Source: Cryobacterium levicorallinum (GTDB lineage Bacteria; Actinomycetota; Actinomycetes; Actinomycetales; Microbacteriaceae). From it: a stretch of DNA of 64,000 bases. The stretch spans positions 32,160-96,159 of the forward strand of contig NZ_SOFE01000027.1 of NCBI RefSeq assembly GCF_004402405.1, given 5' to 3'. The translations under genes and the position numbers were made by a program. Shown here piece by piece: positions 59,202 to 64,000 of the stretch (the stretch's first letter is position 1; each line of letters opens with the position of its first letter). The notes beneath the pieces are model-generated. The model was given only the letters and a program-made list of their open reading frames with translations. It had not been told where the DNA came from and did no database searches.

Positions 59202-61496
59202 ATGTCCGAATCGACTCGGGTCGAAGCATCGGGCGCAACGGCGCGTCCGCGACGCTCCCGCAGCTTAGCGGCCGTCGTCGCCCTTCTGCTCGGGTGTGCG
59301 ATCGTCCTCGCCGGGCCCATGCTGGCGACGGCGCAGGCAGAGGAAGCCATAGTGACCTCGTTGGCTGAGGAAACGACACCCGAGCCGACTCAGGAGAAAA
59401 ACCTGCAATCGACACCGGAATCGACCGCTCCGGCCACCGAAGAACCCATCCCGAACACCACGACCGATCCAGCTACGACGAGGCCGCTGATCGAGAGTCC
59501 CGGCAACGGGCAGTTCATCGGCAGTAACCGTACAACTGTGTCTGGGTCGAAAGCGCTCGATCAGGAGATTCAGTTGTTGTCGCCGCGCGGCGGGGACCCG
59601 CTGTGCATCGTCGATGACAAATCAACCTCCTGGAGCTGCAGCAACCTCTACCTGCAGAACGGTCCGACGATCAAACTGCGCGTCGTTGTAACCGGCGATG
59701 CCACCCTGAGCGACGAGATCACGGTTGCCGTTCTGGGTGCACCGACCGTGCGGGGCGGCCGCAGCGGCTCCGAGTCCGACGGCTGGGTTCGCGGAACCGG
59801 GCATCCCCAGGCCACTGTGACGGCGTCGCTGGGGACCGAAGACTCATGCTCAAGTGACGTCGACAACTCGGGTGCTTGGGCGTGCCTGTTCGAGGGCACG
59901 CTCAAGAGCGGAAGCCGGGAGGTGACAGCGAGCCAGCGTTCGACCTTCAGCAGCCCGTCATCGTCGAATTCGAGCGAGCCGGTCACGATTGTCTTTGACC
60001 TTCAGGGCCCAGCGGCTCCGGTCGTGACGACTCCTCGCGAGGGCGCCCAGGTGCCCGTCGCGGGAACCGAATACACCGGCACCGGCGAGACCGGCGCAAC
60101 CGTCACCGTGTTCGCTGGCGCCTACTCGGTCTGCACCGCCGAGGTGACCGCCGGGGCGTGGACCTGCTTCGCCGGGGGCGTGGCTGCGGGTTCGTACTCA
60201 ATCATCGCCGTGCAGCAGGATTCCGCCGGCAATGTCGGACCGGGCAGCACCCCCGTGACGGTCCGCTATGCCGCTCCGAGCACCGCCACACCGACCCCGA
60301 CGCCGACCCAGTCCGCCTCGGAGACGCCAGCGGTCACGCCGGCTCCGAGCGCATCGGCTTCGCCGTCGCCCGACGGTGCGGTTGGCATACCGGGTGACAC
60401 AGCGGAGCCGACGCCTTCCGCGGCGCCCCAAACGCAGGAACCAGCACCGGAAGCCGCTGCGGAGGAGTCGGCGGACGACTCGGCGGGGGCATCCACTTTC
60501 ACCGGCCGGTGGGATGACCCGACCCGCTTCGCACTGCCGATCGGGCCAAGCGCCACCAGTTCGCCATTCCCCTGGTTGCAGGCCGGGCTGCTCGCCCTGG
60601 GCGCCCTGGTGCTGATCGCTCTGCCGCTGCGGATGCTCGCGGGCACCATCTCCCGTACGCGCGGCGGCCGTCCGTTCTGGTCAGGGCCCACCCTGGCGGG
60701 TCGCAATCGGGTGCGCGAAGAGTACGAGGTGGCACCGACCGTGCGACTCAATCGGTGGCTGCGCGGTGGCGCCGCGCTCGTCGCCGCCGCAACCTTCGTC
60801 ATGCTGTCCGGACCGGTGGTGGATCAGCCGGCCTACCTGCGCCTGCTGGTCGCGGTGACTATCGGGCTGGTGTTGGTCAACGGGGTCGCCATTCTGGTGC
60901 CGCTGTGGTGGAGTTCCCGCGTGCTGGAGCTGCGCGGGGCGGTCAGGTTTCTGCCGCGCTACCTGTTGCTGATCGCGGCCGCGGCGACCGCCTCGCGCGT
61001 CTTCGACGTGCACCCGGCCCTGCTGTTCGGCCTGCTCGGCAGCGTGAGCCTGTTAGCCAAAGCGGATGCTGGTAGCGCGCAACCGACGCCGGCGCAGCGC
61101 GGCCAGCTTGCGGCAGTGCGGGTCGGCGCCCTCTCCCTGTTTGCCGTGCTCGCCTGGTCACTCGGAGCACTTCTGCCCGCCGCCAATGATTTCACGACCT
61201 CGCTCGTGGCGGAGACGGTCAACACGATCGTGCTCGCTTCAGTCGGCTCGGCCGTGCTCATCCTGGTGCCGATCGGTCACACCAGTGGGCGCAGCATTCT
61301 CGCCTGGTCACCGCCGATCTGGACTGGCCTGACCGTGGTCGCCTATGGAATTTTGTTCGCCGCGCTGGCCCCGGCGATCGATCAGCTGCAGAGCAGCGGC
61401 TCTGGCACGGTGTTGTGGATCGTCGCCGCGAGCTTCGCAGCCCTGTGCGCGAGCGGCTGGGTCTGGCAGCGCTTCGTCGCTCCCGCGCAACGCTGA
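59202..61496 (+). CDS. Large exported protein with Ig-like repeats and C-terminal membrane domain
   Basis: 764 residues. A signal-like N-terminal helix (about 22-45, S-L-A-A-V-V-A-L-L-L) precedes a Thr/Pro-rich spacer and three Ig-like repeats (about 95-365). The repeats carry paired cysteines and end in G-A-W-x-C type motifs (G-A-W-A-C, G-A-W-T-C). A second Pro/Thr/Ala spacer follows, then about eight hydrophobic helices. This combination suggests a surface-exposed adhesion or sensing part on a membrane module. Function unknown. An imperfect CTGCCC/GGGCAG dyad lies just upstream. Confidence 0.75.
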   Translation: MSESTRVEASGATARPRRSRSLAAVVALLLGCAIVLAGPMLATAQAEEAIVTSLAEETTPEPTQEKNLQSTPESTAPATEEPIPNTTTDPATTRPLIESPGNGQFIGSNRTTVSGSKALDQEIQLLSPRGGDPLCIVDDKSTSWSCSNLYLQNGPTIKLRVVVTGDATLSDEITVAVLGAPTVRGGRSGSESDGWVRGTGHPQATVTASLGTEDSCSSDVDNSGAWACLFEGTLKSGSREVTASQRSTFSSPSSSNSSEPVTIVFDLQGPAAPVVTTPREGAQVPVAGTEYTGTGETGATVTVFAGAYSVCTAEVTAGAWTCFAGGVAAGSYSIIAVQQDSAGNVGPGSTPVTVRYAAPSTATPTPTPTQSASETPAVTPAPSASASPSPDGAVGIPGDTAEPTPSAAPQTQEPAPEAAAEESADDSAGASTFTGRWDDPTRFALPIGPSATSSPFPWLQAGLLALGALVLIALPLRMLAGTISRTRGGRPFWSGPTLAGRNRVREEYEVAPTVRLNRWLRGGAALVAAATFVMLSGPVVDQPAYLRLLVAVTIGLVLVNGVAILVPLWWSSRVLELRGAVRFLPRYLLLIAAAATASRVFDVHPALLFGLLGSVSLLAKADAGSAQPTPAQRGQLAAVRVGALSLFAVLAWSLGALLPAANDFTTSLVAETVNTIVLASVGSAVLILVPIGHTSGRSILAWSPPIWTGLTVVAYGILFAALAPAIDQLQSSGSGTVLWIVAASFAALCASGWVWQRFVAPAQR

Positions 61497-61522
61497 CCCG
61501 GCGGAGGCAGTATCGTACAAAT

Positions 61523-62449
61523 GTGCGCCTTGGAGTCCTCGATGTCGGTTCGAATACCGTCCACCTGTTAGTTGTCGACGCGCACGAAGGCGCCCCGCCG
61601 GTGCCGATGGCCTCCGACAAGAGCGTTCTGCGCCTCATGCGGTACATCACTCCAGAGGGTGCCATCAACGACGAGGGTGTCGCGGCGGTGCTCTCTGCGG
61701 TGCAGCATGCAGCGGATGTTGCCCAGCAGCACAATATCGACGAGTTGTTGCCGTTCGCCACCTCGGCCCTGCGCGACGCGACCAACGGTCCGGAACTGCT
61801 CGACCGGGTCGAACGGGAAACCGGTGTCGCCCTGCAGGTGCTGTCGGGCGAGGACGAAGCCCGGCTGACCTTCCTAGCCGTGCGGCGCTGGTATGGCTGG
61901 TCGGCCGGCAACATTCTGCTGTTCGACATCGGCGGTGGATCGCTCGAGATCGCGGCCGGCGGGGCTGAGTTTCCCGAGGTAGCGCTGTCGCTGCCGCTCG
62001 GCGCCGGGCGCAGCACGATCGGTTTTCTGCACCACGATCCTCCCCTGCCGGAGGAGGTGTCTGCGCTGCGCAGGCATGCGGCATCCGTTTTGCGCGATGC
62101 GGTCGGTGCCTTTGCGCGGCTGCCGGCACCGCACCACATCGTCGGGTCGTCGAAGGCGATTCGATCACTGGCCCGACTGGCCGGAACCACCTCGGACGGC
62201 GTCGGCGCCGCCGATCGCTTGCGTTTGGGTCGCGCGGAGCTCGATGACTGGGTGCCGCGTCTCGCGCGTATTCCTGCCGAAGCCCGCCCGGCGCTGCCCG
62301 GTATCACCGCCGACCGCACCTTTCAGATCGTGGCCGGCGGCATCGTGCTCGGCGCGGCAATGGCCGCGTTCGGGGCGGCGGAACTTGAAGTGTCACCGTG
62401 GGCGCTGCGCGAGGGTGTCATCCTGCGCTATCTCGACCGACTGAGGTAG
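61523..62449 (+). CDS. Ppx/GppA phosphatase family protein
   Basis: 308 residues from GTG 61523. L-G-V-L-D-V-G-S-N-T-V-H-L-L-V starts the ASKHA fold, and L-L-F-D-I-G-G-G-S-L-E-I is the second phosphate motif. S-G-E-D-E-A-R-L-T-F sits between them. This is the short actinobacterial exopolyphosphatase/pppGpp-phosphatase form. It links to phosphate storage or stringent response; which substrate is used is not clear. A GGAGG site lies 16 bases upstream, rather far. Confidence 0.9.
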   Translation: MRLGVLDVGSNTVHLLVVDAHEGAPPVPMASDKSVLRLMRYITPEGAINDEGVAAVLSAVQHAADVAQQHNIDELLPFATSALRDATNGPELLDRVERETGVALQVLSGEDEARLTFLAVRRWYGWSAGNILLFDIGGGSLEIAAGGAEFPEVALSLPLGAGRSTIGFLHHDPPLPEEVSALRRHAASVLRDAVGAFARLPAPHHIVGSSKAIRSLARLAGTTSDGVGAADRLRLGRAELDDWVPRLARIPAEARPALPGITADRTFQIVAGGIVLGAAMAAFGAAELEVSPWALREGVILRYLDRLR

Positions 62450-62482
62450 CATTTTCGCTCACCGACCCCTGGAGCGATTCGC

Positions 62483-63034
62483 ATGCGAAAACTGACCGCC
62501 GGCTTGTTCATGTCCCTGGATGGCGTCGTGGAGTCGCCGAACCTGTGGCAATTCGACAGCTTCGACGAGGAGCTGGGCGTTGAAATGACGGCCATGATCA
62601 CCCGGGTCGACACCGTATTGCTCGGCCGGGTGGGCTACGAACAGTGGGCCGGTTACTGGCCGAACGCCGAACACGACGACCCGTTCGGGGCGTTCATCAA
62701 TCCCGTAGAGAAGTTTGTCGCGTCGCGTACTCTCAATGGTGACCTGGCCTGGCAGAATTCCACGCTCATTCCGGGTGATCTGAACGAGTTTGTGACCAAC
62801 CTGAAGAACACCGAGGGCGGTGAAATCTCGGTGGTCGGCGGTATTTCGCTCGTGCGGCAGCTGCTCTTTGCCGGTCTGCTCGACTCACTGACCGTTATGA
62901 CGCACCCTGTGATCGCAGGCGTAGGGCGTCACCTGTTCGAGCCGACCGACCCGGTCACCCGGCTGACGCTGCAGACATCTTTATTGACGAGCAGGGGAAA
63001 CGCCCTTCTCACCTACGGCCTGCGCACCGACTGA
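62483..63034 (+). CDS. Dihydrofolate reductase/RibD-C fold protein
   Basis: 183 residues. R-K-L-T-A-G-L-F-M-S-L-D-G-V-V-E opens the DHFR/RibD C-terminal fold, with L-L-G-R-V-G-Y for NADPH and V-V-G-G-I-S-L-V-R-Q later. Widespread in actinobacteria as a stand-alone reductase of unknown substrate. Confidence 0.9.
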   Translation: MRKLTAGLFMSLDGVVESPNLWQFDSFDEELGVEMTAMITRVDTVLLGRVGYEQWAGYWPNAEHDDPFGAFINPVEKFVASRTLNGDLAWQNSTLIPGDLNEFVTNLKNTEGGEISVVGGISLVRQLLFAGLLDSLTVMTHPVIAGVGRHLFEPTDPVTRLTLQTSLLTSRGNALLTYGLRTD

Positions 63035-63046
63035 AGGGACACCAGC

Positions 63047-63439
63047 ATGACTTCATTGCCGACACCGATCGACCGGCCCGAGCTTTTTCAGAGCCCTGCC
63101 TTCGCGCAGGGCATGATCGCCCCGGCCGGGCGCACCCTGTACGTCGGCGGGCAGAACGGAACAGACGGCACCGGCGCCCTGGCCGACGGGCTCGGCGCGC
63201 AAACCGAACAGGCGCTCCGCAACGTGCTAGCCGTGCTCGCTGAGGCCGGAAGCGGGCCGGAGTATGTGGTCAAACAGACGATCTATCTCGCGACCGGAAT
63301 CGACCCCGGGGAGGCCTATGCCGCCACCGCTGCGGCGTGGGGCAACCGCCGTACCGCGGTCACGGTGCTCGCGGTCACCCCGGCACGGGTGGGCGCTTTC
63401 GCGGAGATCGAGGCCGTTGCTGCGGTCCCTGCCGGCTGA
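63047..63439 (+). CDS. RidA family protein
   Basis: 130 residues. V-G-G-Q-N-G-T, then Q-A-L-R-N-V-L-A-V-L, and R-R-T-A-V-T-V-L-A-V near the C-terminus place it in the Rid (YjgF) family. The Arg of the usual R-x-x-V-x-V block is in N-R-R-T-A. It hydrolyses reactive enamine or imine intermediates such as those made by IlvA. It follows the reductase gene by 12 bases. Confidence 0.9.
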   Translation: MTSLPTPIDRPELFQSPAFAQGMIAPAGRTLYVGGQNGTDGTGALADGLGAQTEQALRNVLAVLAEAGSGPEYVVKQTIYLATGIDPGEAYAATAAAWGNRRTAVTVLAVTPARVGAFAEIEAVAAVPAG

Positions 63440-63594
63440 CGCACGGACTGTCACGTTGTTTTGGTGTGGTGCCCCCATTGGGACTTGAGACCATTTGGGA
63501 GGCCAATGGCCACCCGCGAGCAGGCCACTTCCGCATAAAATCAACGTTTTTTGGTCACTTGGGTAGTGGTACAACCACGTCATTTTCCTACCTT

Positions 63595-63627
63595 TGTGGG
63601 CAATGTGTGCGCAAAATGTGGGCAAGT
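63595..63627. repeat. Three 11-bp-spaced direct repeats
   Basis: TGTGGGCAA, TGTGCGCAA and TGTGGGCAA start at 63595, 63606 and 63617, exactly one helical turn apart. Such arrays are typical of arm-type sites for tyrosine integrases or of replication iterons. No gene lies in 63440-63737. Confidence 0.6.
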
Positions 63628-63662
63628 CCGAGGGCCTTTTTTCGGTGCGTTTGCTTGGGTGC

Positions 63663-63700
63663 ATCAGGACATCTCTGACGGTCATCGGGACATTCCTGAC
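63663..63700. repeat. 17-base direct repeat with 21-base period
   Basis: ATCAGGACATCTCTGAC (63663-63679) and ATCGGGACATTCCTGAC (63684-63700) match at 14 of 17 bases and are two helical turns apart. Similar GTC/ATGTCC repeats occur at the ends of some actinobacterial insertion sequences, so this may be an element terminus. The assignment is tentative. Confidence 0.4.
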
Positions 63701-63737
63701 AGGAAATAGATGACGGTGTGACGCGTCCACGGCGGCG

Positions 63738-64000
63738 TCAATTCCCAATGTCCTCCAAAAGTTCAAGGCTCACGATCGGACGCTCGGTCAGGGTGCGCAG
63801 GAACGGGTCCGTGCTGGCGGCCTCCCACGCGGCCATGCTGACTATTCGCACATTCACCCCGCGCCCCAGGCTGGTGCCCGCGAGGCGTGCCGGGTCACGT
63901 CCCGCCGGTTGGTGTAATTCATCGTCACCGTGCGGGTCAGCTGATTTGATTATGCGGCAATGAGCTCGGGAACGGGAATCACCCCCGTCAGGGCGCTGGC
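63738..64000 (-). CDS. Partial ORF at the window edge, unknown
   Basis: The minus frame is open from the window end to TGA at 63738-63740. The last 39 codons, after a GTG at 63857, look protein-like (M-A-A-W-E-A-A-S-T-D-P-F-L-R-T-L-T-E-R-P, then V-S-L-E-L-L-E-D). The upstream part has weaker coding character and overlaps the frame ending at 63950. No family was recognised. Confidence 0.35.
   Translation of the reverse strand, partial: QRPDGGDSRSRAHCRIIKSADPHGDDELHQPAGRDPARLAGTSLGRGVNVRIVSMAAWEAASTDPFLRTLTERPIVSLELLEDIGN
63950..64000 (-). CDS. C-terminal end of a gene entering from the right
   Basis: A minus-strand frame enters from the window edge and ends at TAA 63950-63952 with A-L-T-G-V-I-P-V-P-E-L-I-A-A. 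Only 16 codons are visible. It may be the end of a transposase or of an ordinary gene. Confidence 0.4.
   Translation of the reverse strand, partial: ASALTGVIPVPELIAA

Overview
The window is high-GC actinobacterial chromosome, most likely from a member of the Microbacteriaceae. This rests on GTG/TTG starts with strong Shine-Dalgarno sites, mycothiol chemistry (Mca), the actinobacterial DUF4245, DUF4307 and DUF6264 genes, a proton-pumping rhodopsin with its own retinal genes, and a recurrent in-frame GCGGATGCC word. The genus is not resolved. No rRNA, tRNA or CRISPR array was seen.

Layout. 0-1.6 kb: the start of a 3-methyladenine glycosylase, a relic of an ABC-2 permease, a LON-domain protein and a mini LysR-type HTH protein. 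1.7-4.9 kb: a phototrophy cassette, with a DTE-type rhodopsin divergent from a lycopene cyclase and a Blh carotene dioxygenase, around a shared promoter region carrying TAGG/CCTA dyads. 4.9-8.7 kb: ABC-F ATPase, methyltransferase and MFS exporter. 8.7-18.5 kb: an acetone carboxylase locus with an AcoR-like activator, a palindromic operator, an extra HyuA-type protein, gamma, beta and alpha subunits, and an unknown protein. 18.6 kb: a 3' fragment of a second rhodopsin gene. 19-21.6 kb: DUF2461, HhH-GPD repair protein, DoxX-like and SDR genes.

21.7-26.4 kb is the most unusual part. It is a small accessory island ending at the 3' end of ychF, in which sequence like the last codons of ychF (ending V-E-F-R-F-N-V-stop) recurs at least four times outside ychF. 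The copies separate short modules (higBA, unknown proteins, a lipoprotein, a truncated gene, a broken higA). No recombinase gene lies inside. I read it as serial integration of small cassettes at the ychF terminus.

26.4-45.4 kb is conserved housekeeping: ychF, exonuclease, rmuC, glpX/fba (gluconeogenesis and glycolysis), ispH, xseAB, carbonic anhydrase, fumC, phoH, an aminotransferase-like gene, uppS, trhA, mca and greA. 45.7-55.2 kb holds ilvA, an AI-2E family transporter, a four-gene solute ABC importer, a YcaQ-like protein, and htpX/lemA. 55.4-63.4 kb holds a SOUL protein, an ABC-2 exporter, a GH1 homologue lacking the usual nucleophile, a large surface protein, Ppx/GppA, a DHFR-like reductase and RidA. 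The last 550 bases look like the edge of another mobile region, with 11-bp and 21-bp spaced direct repeats and partial reading frames.

How the parts work together: CrtY closes lycopene to beta-carotene, Blh cleaves it to retinal, and the rhodopsin binds retinal to pump protons in light. IspH and UppS feed and draw on isoprenoid precursors. The acetone carboxylase operon would turn acetone plus bicarbonate into acetoacetate for central metabolism, served by glpX, fba and fumC nearby. These assignments are from reading the sequence only; no database search was run.
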